Shown: positions 1 to 9,306 of the stretch, piece by piece
Layout of the letters: each line of letters begins with the position of its first letter
Numbering within the stretch: the first letter of the stretch is position 1
Assembly: GCA_018388625.1 (NCBI GenBank)
Contig: CP074402.1
Span: 5,332,001-5,396,000, forward strand
Source: Nocardiopsis eucommiae
Lineage (GTDB): Bacteria > Actinomycetota > Actinomycetes > Streptosporangiales > Streptosporangiaceae
Reading direction: 5' to 3'
Length of the DNA stretch: 64,000 bases
Position numbers and translations under genes: made by a program
The notes under the pieces: generated by a model
Told to the model about the DNA's origin: nothing
The model's database searches: none
What the model saw: the letters and a program-made list of their open reading frames with translations, nothing else

Positions 1-178
1 CGGGACCGCGGTCGCCGTTCCGACACCTCCCCGGCCTCGGGCCGGGGGCAGCTCCGTCGGGGGCTCAGGCCTCGCGTCCCGGTGTCACGGGTCCTGTCCA
101 ACGAGGCTCCGCGACGAACGGGTCCGGGGCTCGGCCCCCGAAGCGTGGGGCGAAATGTCGACCAGACCACCCCTATTT

Positions 179-197
179 CCGCCGCCCTGGGCGGCGG
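179..197 (-). terminator. Hairpin downstream of lsr2
   Basis: A near-perfect GC inverted repeat (CCGCCGCCC, T, GGGCGGCGG) lies just past the lsr2 stop codon. Read on the minus strand it is followed by AAATAGG rather than a U-run, as is common for actinobacterial terminators. In the 178 bases before it, to the window start, I see no gene. Confidence 0.6.
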
Positions 198-202
198 CAA
201 AC

Positions 203-541
203 CTAACCCTTGACGGCCTCGTATTCGGCGACGATGGCAGCGGGGATGCGGCCGCGCTCATTGACGGGCTTCCCGGCGGCCTTCGCCCACGCGCGAATCT
301 CGGCGCTGCGCTCACGGCTGGGAGCATTCCGGGTGCCGCGACGAGCGGTACCGCGGGCCTGCTTCGCGGGAGCCTTGCGGGAGGCCTCAATGAACGGAGT
401 AAGAGCCTCACGGAGCTTGGCGGCATTACCCGCGCTGAGGTCGATTTCGTACGTCGATCCATCGAGACCGAACGTCACCGTCTCCTCGGCCTCGCCGCCG
501 TCGAGGTCGTCGACCAGGAAAACCTGGACCTTCTGTGCCAT
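203..541 (-). CDS. lsr2: Lsr2 family nucleoid-associated protein
   Basis: Lsr2 is the actinobacterial H-NS analogue: it bridges AT-rich DNA and silences acquired genes. The 112-residue product begins MAQKVQVFLVDD and has the N-terminal dimerisation region (about residues 1-60). A basic Ala/Lys/Arg linker follows (AKQARGTARRG). The C-terminal DNA-binding domain contains IRAWAKAAGKPVNERGRIPA, close to the family's AT-hook-like RGR core. The open frame extends further 5', but the start at 541 has GAAAGG about eight bases upstream and matches the usual Lsr2 N-terminus. It is monocistronic with its own promoter. One plausible local target is the somewhat lower-GC island at 48.5-56.6 kb (inference). 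Confidence 0.95.
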   Translation of the reverse strand: MAQKVQVFLVDDLDGGEAEETVTFGLDGSTYEIDLSAGNAAKLREALTPFIEASRKAPAKQARGTARRGTRNAPSRERSAEIRAWAKAAGKPVNERGRIPAAIVAEYEAVKG

Positions 542-586
542 GGAATCAAACCTTTCAGCAGAGCGGTGTCTCCACACCTGAATATA

Positions 587-615
587 AAGCTATCTCGCGA
601 GAACGCGAAAGACAA
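587..615 (-). promoter_or_regulatory. Predicted lsr2 promoter
   Basis: On the minus strand a -35 box TTGTCT (610-615) and a -10 box TAGCTT (587-592) are separated by 17 bases. This is a good vegetative-sigma arrangement that would give a leader of roughly 40 nt before the lsr2 start. It is a by-eye prediction from spacing and consensus. Confidence 0.5.
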
Positions 616-758
616 TTCCCGGCGTGCCAGAAATCACCTGGACCCGCATCGGCGGGATTCGGGGTCGCCGGAGCAGCGCGGGGCTGGCGAGTTGGCCCGC
701 ACACGCTGACCCCCAACGCGCTCGGCGCGCCGGGGACCGGTTCAGCCAGGCACCGTAT

Positions 759-992
759 CTAACGAGCCTCGGATTCGGTACGTTCCCCATCCTGGGCAAT
801 CGGCGTCTCGTTCGTCGCCCGGGTCTCCTCGACCCCGGCCGCGCCGTTGTCGACGGCGGCCTCCTCATCCTTCGCCTCGTCGCTGACCAGGCTCCCGTCC
901 ATCCTGCGCGGCGCCATCTCCTTGCGCAGCAGCTTGATGACGAAGGCACAGAACACGGTCGCGACAACCACGGGCGGGATGAGCGCGGACAA
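759..992 (-). CDS. Small single-pass membrane protein
   Basis: The 77-residue frame starts with one hydrophobic segment (LIPPVVVATVFCAFVIKLL, about residues 4-22). A short basic stretch follows (RKEMAPRR), then a strongly acidic tail rich in Glu/Asp/Ala. The likely topology is N-out with a cytoplasmic acidic tail. The assigned start is TTG; the frame is open a little further 5' but has no ATG or GTG there, so the true start is uncertain. No function is recognised. It stands alone between lsr2 and the acetyltransferase. Confidence 0.5.
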   Translation of the reverse strand: MSALIPPVVVATVFCAFVIKLLRKEMAPRRMDGSLVSDEAKDEEAAVDNGAAGVEETRATNETPIAQDGERTESEAR

Positions 993-1488
993 TACGTCGA
1001 TCAGTCCAGGGGGAGCACCGATGACAAAAAGTCACCCATCGAAGCGGCCTACCCTTCCTGGTTGTTACTTATTGCAGCAAATACCCGACTCAGTGTCGGG
1101 TCCGCGCTGGGGGATGGCGCTCCGGCACCGCCGGGCAAACGCATACCAGACATCATAGACATCGTTTGCCCCCGACTTGACACCGGACGTACCGAAGATG
1201 GCCCTTCAAAGCCTGATGGTGGCCAATGTCCGGTGGTCTGTTCCACCGTCACGCGGAAGACCTCGGCCACGGCGACGGGCGATCGCGGACGGTGTCCCAC
1301 AAATCCGGGATGCCGAACGTCCCGTCGTCACTTCAACCGGGGAACCGGCGATCCTGACGGACGCAGGTACACATTACCTGCCTTGTTCCACACCCATACC
1401 ACCCGGTGCGGTTAAGGACCTACGTCCATCGGGGGATCCGGCGAACCGTTCCGAAGGGGAAGCCCGCCCTATCGGGGGCCCAAAACCT
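993..1488. other. Intergenic region, nothing recognised
   Basis: About 500 bases between the small membrane protein and the acetyltransferase. Short frames exist on both strands, but none has a plausible start, composition or family resemblance. The upstream signals of the small membrane protein should lie near 993-1080. Confidence 0.4.
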
Positions 1489-2070
1489 TTAGCCGGACAC
1501 CCTTGCCGGACTGCCGTCCAGGTGCACAAGCATCCGGGTGTTCCCCAGGGTGTTGGGTTTGACCCGCTCCAGGTCAAGGAATTCCGCCACGCCCTCGTCA
1601 TAGGAACGCAGGAGTTCCTCGTAGACACGGAACGGGACCGGGGTGCCCTGGATCGGGGCAAAGCCGTGTTTGGCGAAGAAACCGGTCTCGAATGTCAGAC
1701 AGAACACACGGCGCACGCCCAACTCACGCGCCGTGTCCAGCAGTTCGGTCACGATTCGGTGTCCGACGCCGAAACCGCGCAGGGAGGGGTCCACCGCGAC
1801 GGTGCGCACCTCCGCCAGGTCCTCCCAGAGGACGTGGAGGGCCCCGCAGCCGACCACCCGGAGCTCACCCTCCGGCACGTCGTCCTCGCCCGTCGCCGGG
1901 TCGGGAACACTCTCCGCCTCGGCCACCCAGAACTCCTGGATGTCCTCGTAGAGGTTGACCGTGCTCTTGGAGAGCACGCGGCGGTCGACGGAGTAGGTGT
2001 CGACGAGGCGGCGGATGTGGGTGACGTCGCGCGTCCTGGCGCGACGGACCCGGACATGACGAACGGGCAT
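1489..2070 (-). CDS. argA: Amino-acid N-acetyltransferase (short NAGS, GNAT)
   Basis: A 193-residue stand-alone GNAT of the actinobacterial type exemplified by M. tuberculosis Rv2747. It makes N-acetylglutamate from glutamate and acetyl-CoA, the first step of arginine synthesis. The N-terminus VRRARTRDVTHIRRLVDTY is the usual GNAT beta1-alpha1. The acetyl-CoA loop is VDPSLRGFGVGHRIVTEL (about residues 94-111). The FETGFFAKHGFAPI stretch is typical of ArgA GNAT domains. It lacks the amino-acid-kinase domain of E. coli ArgA, as expected for this class. The substrate is inferred from family resemblance. Confidence 0.85.
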   Translation of the reverse strand: MPVRHVRVRRARTRDVTHIRRLVDTYSVDRRVLSKSTVNLYEDIQEFWVAEAESVPDPATGEDDVPEGELRVVGCGALHVLWEDLAEVRTVAVDPSLRGFGVGHRIVTELLDTARELGVRRVFCLTFETGFFAKHGFAPIQGTPVPFRVYEELLRSYDEGVAEFLDLERVKPNTLGNTRMLVHLDGSPARVSG

Positions 2071-2192
2071 AGCCGGACCAGACTACGCCCAAGCGACCTC
2101 CCACCGAAACGCTCCTCATGCGGTGGGGGTGACTCGGTCTGCTGAACCGGTATGCCCGCGGTGTCTCCCGGCGCCCGCCGGGTGGCGTCAGA

Positions 2193-2531
2193 TCAGATGA
2201 GCTGACGCCTCGCGGCCCACACGACCGCCTCGATGGGTGTGTTCACGCCCAGCACGTCGCAGATGTTGCGGATGCGACGTCGCAGGGTCCGGGCGCTGAG
2301 TTCGAGGTGCCGGGCGGCCACCTCGGTGGTGACACCGGTGGCGATCTCGGCGAGCAGTTCTAGCTCCTCGTGACTCAGCTCGACCGGCGCGTAGGGGCCG
2401 TTGAGCGTGTTCTCCCGCGAGCGGGCCTGCAGGGGAACCACGTTCTCCCTGTGCTCCCGCGGCGCGAGGGGGTTCTGGTCCTCAACGGTACGTCGTACGA
2501 GTGTGGCCTGTTCCACTCCGTCCTCCCTCAT
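2193..2531 (-). CDS. LuxR-type HTH regulator, orphan
   Basis: A 112-residue protein whose C-terminal half is a LuxR/FixJ-type helix-turn-helix: ELLAEIATGVTTEVAARHLELSARTLRRRIRNICDVLGVNTPIEAV (about residues 58-103), with the recognition helix around SARTLRRRI. The N-terminal half is short, polar and without a receiver or sensor domain, so any signal input is unknown. The start at 2531 has no obvious Shine-Dalgarno and could be leaderless or slightly internal. The target genes cannot be inferred. Confidence 0.75.
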   Translation of the reverse strand: MREDGVEQATLVRRTVEDQNPLAPREHRENVVPLQARSRENTLNGPYAPVELSHEELELLAEIATGVTTEVAARHLELSARTLRRRIRNICDVLGVNTPIEAVVWAARRQLI

Positions 2532-3104
2532 CCATGTGAGTGCGGAACATCAACTCGTCACCGAGGAGTCAAGCGCGTCGACTGGCTGTCGGCGCGGGTG
2601 AGCCCCGAACCACCCCGACCGCTCCCGGAGCCCCTCTGGCACAGGGGCGGGAGTAGGAGGGGAGCACGAGACACACGGACCCCGAACGCTGGGGTCTGGG
2701 ACGGACAGACCACATCGTGGGTACGTGTGCGGCGGGTTCCACGGATCGCGTCTCGACCCGTGCCCCGGCTCACCGTTGTTCTCGATCACTTCGGCAAACA
2801 CGCGGACCGAAGTCCGCCCTCAGCACGCTAGGCGGAGCGGATGATACCGTCAAGGCCCGATAAATCACCATGCGTGACGACGTGGAATCCCTGGGTCACA
2901 TGATCAGGGGTCGGGAATTGCCCTTCCCATACTGACCTGCGCAAACAATCTCCGCCATTGTCGGAGCTCCGATTACTCAACTTTCAAGGGAAAAACCGGG
3001 TTCTTCCCTCCGGGACATCCCGCCCTGCCGGGGGTTCGCCCCTTCTGGCCCACGGGTGAGACGGGTCCCGTGGTCTCGGCCACACTCCGGCTCGGGGCCC
3101 ACGA
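2532..3104. other. Intergenic region upstream of the HTH gene
   Basis: About 570 bases between the HTH regulator and the lysS terminator. No convincing gene, RNA or repeat is seen. It should contain the regulator's promoter. Around 2850-2990 the base composition is less GC-rich than the neighbouring coding DNA. Confidence 0.4.
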
Positions 3105-3141
3105 CTCGGGGCCGCCGCACCTGAGGTGCGACGGCCCCGAG
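3105..3141 (-). terminator. lysS operon terminator
   Basis: An 18-bp inverted repeat with one mismatch (CTCGGGGCCGCCGCACCT paired with AGGTGCGACGGCCCCGAG) and a minimal loop, 39 bases past the lysS stop. It has no U-tract, which is usual in this GC range. It probably ends the DUF2520-panC-nadB-nadC-coaX-lysS series. Confidence 0.7.
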
Positions 3142-3179
3142 AGAGTCCGCTCCGGTCCGGCCCCGACGAGGCCCGGCCG

Positions 3180-4679
3180 TCAGTCCCCGGAGGGCTTCAC
3201 GATCGGGAAGAGCACCGTCTCCCGGATGTTCCTGCCGGTGAAGGCCATGAGCAGGCGGTCGATACCGATCCCCACACCTCCGGTGGGCGGCATGCCGTAC
3301 TCCAGGGCGCGCAGGAAGTCCTCGTCCAGCTGCATCGCCTCGGGGTCGCCGTCGGCGGCCATCAGCGACTGCTCCGTGAGGCGACGGCGCTGCTCGACCG
3401 GGTCGACCAGTTCGGAGAAGCCCGTGCCGAGCTCCATTCCGAACCCGATCAGGTCCCACTTCTCGGTGAGCAGCGGGTCCTCGCGGTGCTGACGGGTGAG
3501 CGGGCTGGTCTCCAGCGGGAAGTCGCACACGAACGTGGGCTGGATCAGCGTGTGCTCCACCAGCTCCTCGAAGACGTGCTCCACCAGCTTGCCCGGACCC
3601 CACTCGTGGCTGAACTCGACGCCCTTGGCCTCGGCCAGGCGACGGACCTCCTCCACCGGTGTCCTCGGCGTGACCTCGGCCCCCAGGGCCTCGGAGACCG
3701 AGCCGTACAGCGTGACGCGCGGCCACTCCCCGCCCAGGTCGAAGGTCTCGCCGTCACGCTCGATCGTGGTGGAGCCGAAGACCGCGCGGGCCGCCTCCTG
3801 GATGAGCTCGCGGGTCACCTCCGCCACGTCGTCGTAGTCGGCGTAGGCCTGGTAGAACTCCAGCATCGTGAACTCGGGGTTGTGCGTGGAGTCCGCGCCC
3901 TCGTTCCGGAAGTTCCGGTTCACCTCGAAGACCTTCTCCAGGCCGCCCACGACCAGCCGCTTCAGCGACAGCTCGGGGGCGATGCGCAGGTACAGGTCCA
4001 TGTCGTAGGCGTTGATGTGCGTGACGAACGGGCGCGCGGTGGCGCCACCGTGCACGCGCATCAGCATCGGGGTCTCGACCTCGATGTAGTCGCGGGAGCT
4101 CAGCCCCTCGCGGATCGCCCGGATGGCGGCCGAGCGGCTGCGCACCATCTGCTGCGACTCGGGGTTGACGATGAGGTCCACGTAGCGCTGCCGCACCCGG
4201 GCCTCGGGGTCGGTTAGACCCTTGTGCTTCTCCGGGAGCGGGCGCAGGCACTTGGCCGTCAGCGTCCAGTCGCTCACCATGATGGAGAGCTCGCCACGGC
4301 GGGAGGTGATGACCTCGCCCTCCACACCCACGTGGTCACCGAGGTCCACGTCGGCCTTCCAGGCGTCCAGGCCCTCCTTGCCGACCTGGTCCAGGGACAG
4401 CATGATCTGCACGTCCCCGGTCTCGTCGCGCAGGGTCGCGAAGCACAGCTTGCCGCCGGAGCGGTAGAGCATCACGCGACCGGCGATGGCGACCCGCGCC
4501 CCGGTGTGGGTGTCGGGCTCCAGGCCCTGGTGTTTCTCACGCACGGGACCGATCGACGTCGTCCGCGGGTAGTTCACGGGGAAGGGGTCGGTGCCCTCCT
4601 CCCGGAGACGGTCCAGCTTCTGCCGCCGGACCCGCATCTGTTCGGGCAGGTCGTCATAGTCGTCGTGCGTGTCATTCAC
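3180..4679 (-). CDS. lysS: Lysyl-tRNA synthetase, class II
   Basis: Charges tRNA-Lys with lysine. The 499-residue product is the usual LysS length and is uninterrupted. It has an N-terminal OB-fold anticodon-binding domain (about 60-150, containing VAIAGRVMLYRSGGKLCFA). A class II catalytic core follows, with motif 2 FRNEGADSTHNPEF (257-270) and motif 3 GIGIDRLLMAFTG (about 470-482). Translation starts at a GTG. It follows coaX by about 100 bases and ends at the hairpin at 3105-3141. Confidence 0.97.
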   Translation of the reverse strand: MNDTHDDYDDLPEQMRVRRQKLDRLREEGTDPFPVNYPRTTSIGPVREKHQGLEPDTHTGARVAIAGRVMLYRSGGKLCFATLRDETGDVQIMLSLDQVGKEGLDAWKADVDLGDHVGVEGEVITSRRGELSIMVSDWTLTAKCLRPLPEKHKGLTDPEARVRQRYVDLIVNPESQQMVRSRSAAIRAIREGLSSRDYIEVETPMLMRVHGGATARPFVTHINAYDMDLYLRIAPELSLKRLVVGGLEKVFEVNRNFRNEGADSTHNPEFTMLEFYQAYADYDDVAEVTRELIQEAARAVFGSTTIERDGETFDLGGEWPRVTLYGSVSEALGAEVTPRTPVEEVRRLAEAKGVEFSHEWGPGKLVEHVFEELVEHTLIQPTFVCDFPLETSPLTRQHREDPLLTEKWDLIGFGMELGTGFSELVDPVEQRRRLTEQSLMAADGDPEAMQLDEDFLRALEYGMPPTGGVGIGIDRLLMAFTGRNIRETVLFPIVKPSGD

Positions 4680-4776
4680 GGGCCCGATCCTACCGGCGTC
4701 GGCGCCCCCGGGTGCACCGCGCGAGGGGGCCGCGGTACCGTCGGCGGGTGGGCGCGGGGGCCGCCCACCCGGGGGA

Positions 4777-5558
4777 TCAGCCCGCGTTGCGTTCGAAGAC
4801 CAGGCGCAGCCCGGTGAGGGTGAGCCAGGGCTCGTGGACGTCGACGGTCTCGCACTCGCTGACCACCGTGCCCGCCAGGCCTCCTGTGGCGACCACCGTC
4901 ACGTCGTCCGGGTTGTCGGTCAGTTCCGCGACCATGCGGTCCACGATGCCGTCGACCTGCCCGGCGAAGCCGAAGACGATCCCCGAGCGCAGCGCCTCCG
5001 TGGTGTTCTTGGCGATGGCCGAGCGCGGCCTGACGATCTCGACCATGTGCAGTTGGGCCCCCCGCCGGGACAGGGCGTCCACCGAGATGTCGATGCCCGG
5101 GGCGATGGCACCGCCCACGTACTCGCCCTTGGAGCTGACGGCGTCGAAGGTGGTCGCGGTCCCGAAGTCCACCACCACGCTGGGCCCCCGTAGAGGTGGC
5201 TGGCGGCCAGCGCGTTGATGATCCGGTCGCTGCCCACCTCCTTGGGGTTGTCCATCCGGATCGGCACGCCCGTCTTCACCCCCGGTTCGACGATCACCGC
5301 GGGCAGGTCCCCGAAGTGGCGGCGGAACATGTCCCGCATCTCGTGCTGGACGGAGGGGACCGAGCAGCACATGGCGATGCCGTCGATCTCGCTCGGGTCG
5401 TTCAGGGAGCTGCCGTCGATGAGCCCGCGCAGGACCACCGCCCATTCGTCGGCGGTGCGTCTGGTGTCGGTTCCCACTCTCCAGTGTTCGAGAAGGTCGT
5501 CGGAGTCGAAGAGACCGAAGACCGTCTCGGAGTTGCCGACGTCGATCGCGAGCAGCAT
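4777..5558 (-). CDS. coaX: Type III pantothenate kinase (one frameshift)
   Basis: Phosphorylates pantothenate, the first step of CoA synthesis, with broad cation dependence and no CoA feedback in this family. The N-terminus MLLAIDVGNSETVFGLF holds the DVGNS phosphate-1 motif of the ASKHA fold. Later come the GVDRI-like GSDRIINALAA segment, VVDFGTATTFD, GGAIAPGID and the C-terminal VVATGGLA. As sequenced, the frame breaks near 5186-5192 at GGGGGCCC; one extra C restores HLYGGPSVVVDFGT and a 260-residue protein. panC, which makes its substrate, lies in the same gene series. Confidence 0.9.
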
Positions 5559-5619
5559 TCTGGGGGCCTCACTGGTCGAATTGGTGTGTACCCAAGGAAT
5601 CCTCCACCAAGAGGGCCCC

Positions 5620-6590
5620 TCACAACAGGTCGAGCGCGATATCCAGGGCCGGGCTGGAGTGGGTGAGCGCCCCGACCGCCAGGTAGTCGACCCCGGTGCG
5701 GGCGACGTCGGCGGCCACGTCCAGGGTGAGTCCGCCGCTGGACTCCAGGCGGGCGCGACCGTCCACGAGGGCCACGGCCTCGGTGAGCCGCTCCACGGGG
5801 AAGTTGTCCAGCAGGATCTCCTCGGCCCCGGCGGTCAGGGCGTCCTCGATCTGGTCGATCCGGTCCACCTCGACCTCCAGGGGCAGGTCCGGGAAGCGCG
5901 CGCGGATCGCGCGGACCGCCTCGGCCACTCCCCCGGCGGCGACCACGTGGTTGTCCTTGACCAGCCCGGCGTCACTGAGGCAGTAGCGGTGGTTGACCCC
6001 GCCGCCGCAGCGGACCGCGTACTTGTCGAGGGCGCGCAGCCCCGGCGTGGTCTTCCTACTGTCCCGGATCCGCGCCCCGGTACCGGCCACGGCGTCGACC
6101 CAGGTGCGTGTGGCGGTGGCGACGCCGGACATGTGGGTGAGCAGGTTCAGCGCGGTGCGCTCGGCGGTGAGCAGGTCGCGGGTGCGGGCGGTGACGGTCA
6201 TGAGCACGTCGCCGCGTTTGACGGAGTCGCCGTCCCGCGCCACCCGCGTGACGTCCACCGCGCCCTCGGCCACCATCCAGAAGACGAGCTCCGCAAGGGG
6301 AGCCCGCTCACCGTGCCGTGGGCTCGCGCCACCACGTGGGCGGTGCGGACCTGGTCGGCGGGGATGGTCGCCACGGTGGTGACGTCGATCCGGGGACCGG
6401 CGGTGAGGTCCTCCGCCAGGGCGCGGCGGACGGTGTCCACGTGGGACTGGTGCGGGGCGGTCCACGGGAGGGTGAACTCCGCGCGCGCCTCCGGTGAGGG
6501 GTCGGGCTGGGCCAGGGGGAACGCGATGGCGTCGAGCTCGCTCACGAGGGCGGGTGGCAGCTCGGGCTCCCGGATCTCGTCGGTGGTCAC
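5620..6590 (-). CDS. nadC: Nicotinate-nucleotide pyrophosphorylase (one frameshift)
   Basis: Converts quinolinate and PRPP to nicotinate mononucleotide in de novo NAD synthesis. Recognisable motifs are ERTALNLLTHMSGVATATR, IRDSRKTTPGLRALDKYAV, CGGGVNHR, LVKDNH, EVEVDR and ILLDNF. The GTG start at 6590 is chosen because GAAGGGG lies eight bases upstream. The reading frame is broken near 6298 (CCCC; one added C gives SGLPLAELVFWM). The upstream nadB frame runs into this gene without a stop as sequenced, so a NadB-NadC fusion is not excluded. Confidence 0.9.
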
Positions 6591-8207
6591 GATCGTGTCC
6601 CCTTCCAGTCGGACGACCACGGGCCGCACGCGCAGCTCGGGTCGGGGTTCGGGTGTGTCGGCGCGCTGGTGCGCGCCCCGGCTCTCGGTGCGGTGCAGCG
6701 CGGCGGCGGCCACGAGGCGCGCGACGGTGAGCAGGTTGGTGGCCTCCCACGCGGCGACGCCGGGGGCGACACGCGAGGTGGGGGCGGCCAGGGCGTCGAG
6801 CCGGTCGACCAGTGCGGCCAGGCCCTCGCCGGTGCGCAGGACACCGGCGTCGCGGGACATCAGGGCACGGACCGTGGCGACGGTGGACGGGTCGGCCAGC
6901 GGCGCGGTCGCTCCGGTGGTCCGCGCGGACTCCGTGCTCCGCCTCTCCTCCCGGGCCAGACGGGTGGCGATCCGGTCGGCGTAGACCAGGCCCTCCAGGA
7001 GGGAGTTGGAGGCCAGACGGTTGGCCCCGTGCACGCCGGTGCGGGCGACCTCCCCCACCGCCCACAGGCCGGGGACCCCGGTGCGACCGTCGATGTCGAC
7101 CTCGACCCCGCCCGAGGCGTAGTGCGCGGCCGGGGCCACCGGGACGACCTGGGTGAGCGGGTCGATCCCGTGGGAGCGGCAGGAGGCCAGGATGGTCGGG
7201 AAGCGGCGCTCCCAGGTGGCCCGGCCGAAGTGGCGGGTCTCCAGGTAGACGTGGTCGGTGTCCTGTTCGGCCATGGTCCGGGCGATGGTGCGGGCCACGA
7301 CGTCGCGGGGGCCAGGTCACCGAGCTCGTGCATCCCCTCCATGATGCGGTGGCCCTCGGCGTCCACGAGGTAGGCGCCCTCACCGCGCAGGGCCTCGGAG
7401 ACCAGGGGCTGGCGTCCGCGCGCGTCCGGTCCGAGCCAGAGCACGGTCGGGTGGAACTGGATGAACTCCAGGTCGCGCAGGCGGGCCCCGGCACGGGCGG
7501 CCAGCGCGAGGCCGTCGCCCGTGGACACGGTCGGGTTGGTGGTGGCCGCGAAGACCTGGCCCATCCCCCGGTGGCCAGTACCAACGCGGGCGCCAGGACG
7601 GCGCCGACGCCGTCGCGTTCCCCTCACCCATGACGTGCAGGGTGGCGCCGAGCACCGCTCCGTTCTCCGGATCGCGCAGGGCGTCGAGGGCCACGGCGTG
7701 TTCGACGACCTCGATCCGGTCCTCGGACAGGACCGCATGGACCAGGGCGCGCTGGATCTCGGCTCCGGTGGCGTCTCCGCCCGCGTGGGCCACCCGGTCG
7801 GCGCGGTGCCCGCCCTCACGGGTCAGGGAGAGGCTCCCGTCGTCGTCCCGGTCGAACTCGGCGCCGAGGGAGATGAGCCAGCGCAGCGCGTCGGGCCCCT
7901 CGGTGGCCAGGACGTGCACCGCGTGGGGGTCGCACATCCCGGCACCGGCCAGGAGGGTGTCGACCATGTGGGCGACCGGACCGTCCTCGGGGGCCATCGC
8001 CGCCGCGATGCCGCCCTGGGCGTAGGCCGTGGATCCGGTGGAGAGCCGGTCCTTGGTGACCAGGACGACCCGGCCCGTGTCGGTTCGGCGGACGTAGCGC
8101 AGCGCGGTGCTCAGACCGGCGATGCCCGAGCCCACCACGGCGACGTCGGCGTGGACGGTCCACCCCGGTTCGGGGGCCTCGACACGGGTCTGTCTGGCAG
8201 GTGTCAT
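6587..8207 (-). CDS. nadB: L-aspartate oxidase (three frameshifts)
   Basis: FAD enzyme oxidising L-aspartate to iminoaspartate, the first step of the NAD pathway completed by NadA (not in this window) and NadC. The N-terminal dinucleotide fold is [32 protein letters not shown] and [10 protein letters not shown] are family signatures. Single-base losses break the frame near 7615, 7567 and 7311, each in a G or C run. Adding one base at each gives HVMGEGERDG, LATGGMGQVF and [13 protein letters not shown]. The C-terminal end is uncertain: the conserved frame continues in phase into nadC, while a TGA in another frame (ending at 6587) overlaps the nadC start. Confidence 0.9.
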
Positions 8208-8250
8208 CTGGGGGTCTCTCCTGGGGCGGTGGAGCAGTGCGGCGGGACGG

Positions 8251-9131
8251 TCACGACGGGAGGCCCACCGTCACGTTGTCGATGAGCCGGGTCCGGCCCA
8301 CCCGGGCGGCGACGGCCAGGACGGCGTCGCCCCGGTGGTCGTCGGCGGCGTCAGCGAAGGTCGCCGGGTCGACCAGGGCGAGGTAGTCGAGTTCGACCGG
8401 CGGGGCGGCCCGGGCCGCCTCGTCCAGCACGGCGCGGGCGGCCGCGCGGACGGCGTCGGCTCCCCGGGCGCGGCGTCGGCGCCCGCGCGGAGGGCGCGGG
8501 AGAGGTGGAGGGCGCTGGCGCGGTCCCGCTCGGTGAGGTAGACGTTGCGGCTGGAGGAGGCCAGGCCGTCGGACTCGCGGAGGGTCGGGGCGCCGACGAT
8601 CTCCACGGGGAGGTCGAGGTCCGCGACCATGCGGCGGACCAGGGCGATCTGCTGCGCGTCCTTGGCCCCGAAGACCGCCAGGTCCGGGCGGACCAGCTGG
8701 AACAGCTTGGTGACCACCGTGAGGACACCGGTGAAGTGGCCGGGGCGGGAGGCGCCCTCCAGGCGTTCCCCCATGGTCCCGGCGTCGACGGTGACCATCT
8801 GCGGACGCGGGTACATGGTGGCGGTCTCGGGTGCGAAGACCACGTCCACACCCTCCTCGGCGCACAGCCGGGTGTCTCCGGGCAGGTCACGCGGGTACTG
8901 GTCCAGGTCCTCGTTCGGGCCGAACTGGAGCGGGTTGACGAAGATGCTGACGACGACGGTGTCGGCGCTTTCGCGGGCCAGCCGCATGAGGCTGCGGTGG
9001 CCCCCGTGGAGGGCGCCCATGGTGGGGACCAATCCGACCCGGCCCGCGTCGGTCAGGGCGCGGCGCAGTTCCTCCGGGGTGCGGACGACGAGTGGACCGG
9101 TGGCGCGGTCGCGCCGGACGGGATCGGTCAT
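8251..9131 (-). CDS. panC: Pantothenate synthetase (one frameshift)
   Basis: ATP-dependent condensation of pantoate with beta-alanine. The nucleotidyltransferase signature HGGH in [12 protein letters not shown] is followed by [20 protein letters not shown] and later by SSSRNVYL. It starts at an ATG with GAAGGAGAACC immediately upstream. The frame breaks near 8463 (GGGG); adding one G joins GADAAPG to [12 protein letters not shown] and completes the C-terminal subdomain ending [10 protein letters not shown]. It sits between nadB and the DUF2520 gene, so CoA and NAD precursors are made from one gene series. Confidence 0.93.
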
Positions 9132-9306
9132 GGTTCTCCTTCGTGGTCTGCCGGGGCCGCGTCGGGTCCGGGGCGGTGCCGGTGTCCGTGCGTGTGCCGG
9201 TGGACGTCGTGGAAGCGGTGGCGCGTCAATGTGCGCGGGGAACCCTCGTGGCCGGAGGGCCGCGCCTCGGGATCCGGGGCCCGGTTGACGGCCGCCGCCG
9301 GGACGG

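Noticed and set aside
1049-1300. An 83-residue minus-strand frame between the small membrane protein and the acetyltransferase
   Set aside because: Composition is unlike coding DNA of this genome, there is no plausible ribosome site, and there is no family resemblance.
4777-8207. Reading coaX, nadC, nadB and panC as decayed pseudogenes
   Set aside because: They encode essential or core biosynthetic steps, every break is a one-base loss in a G/C run, and the same pattern hits ftsH and topA; sequencing error explains it better.
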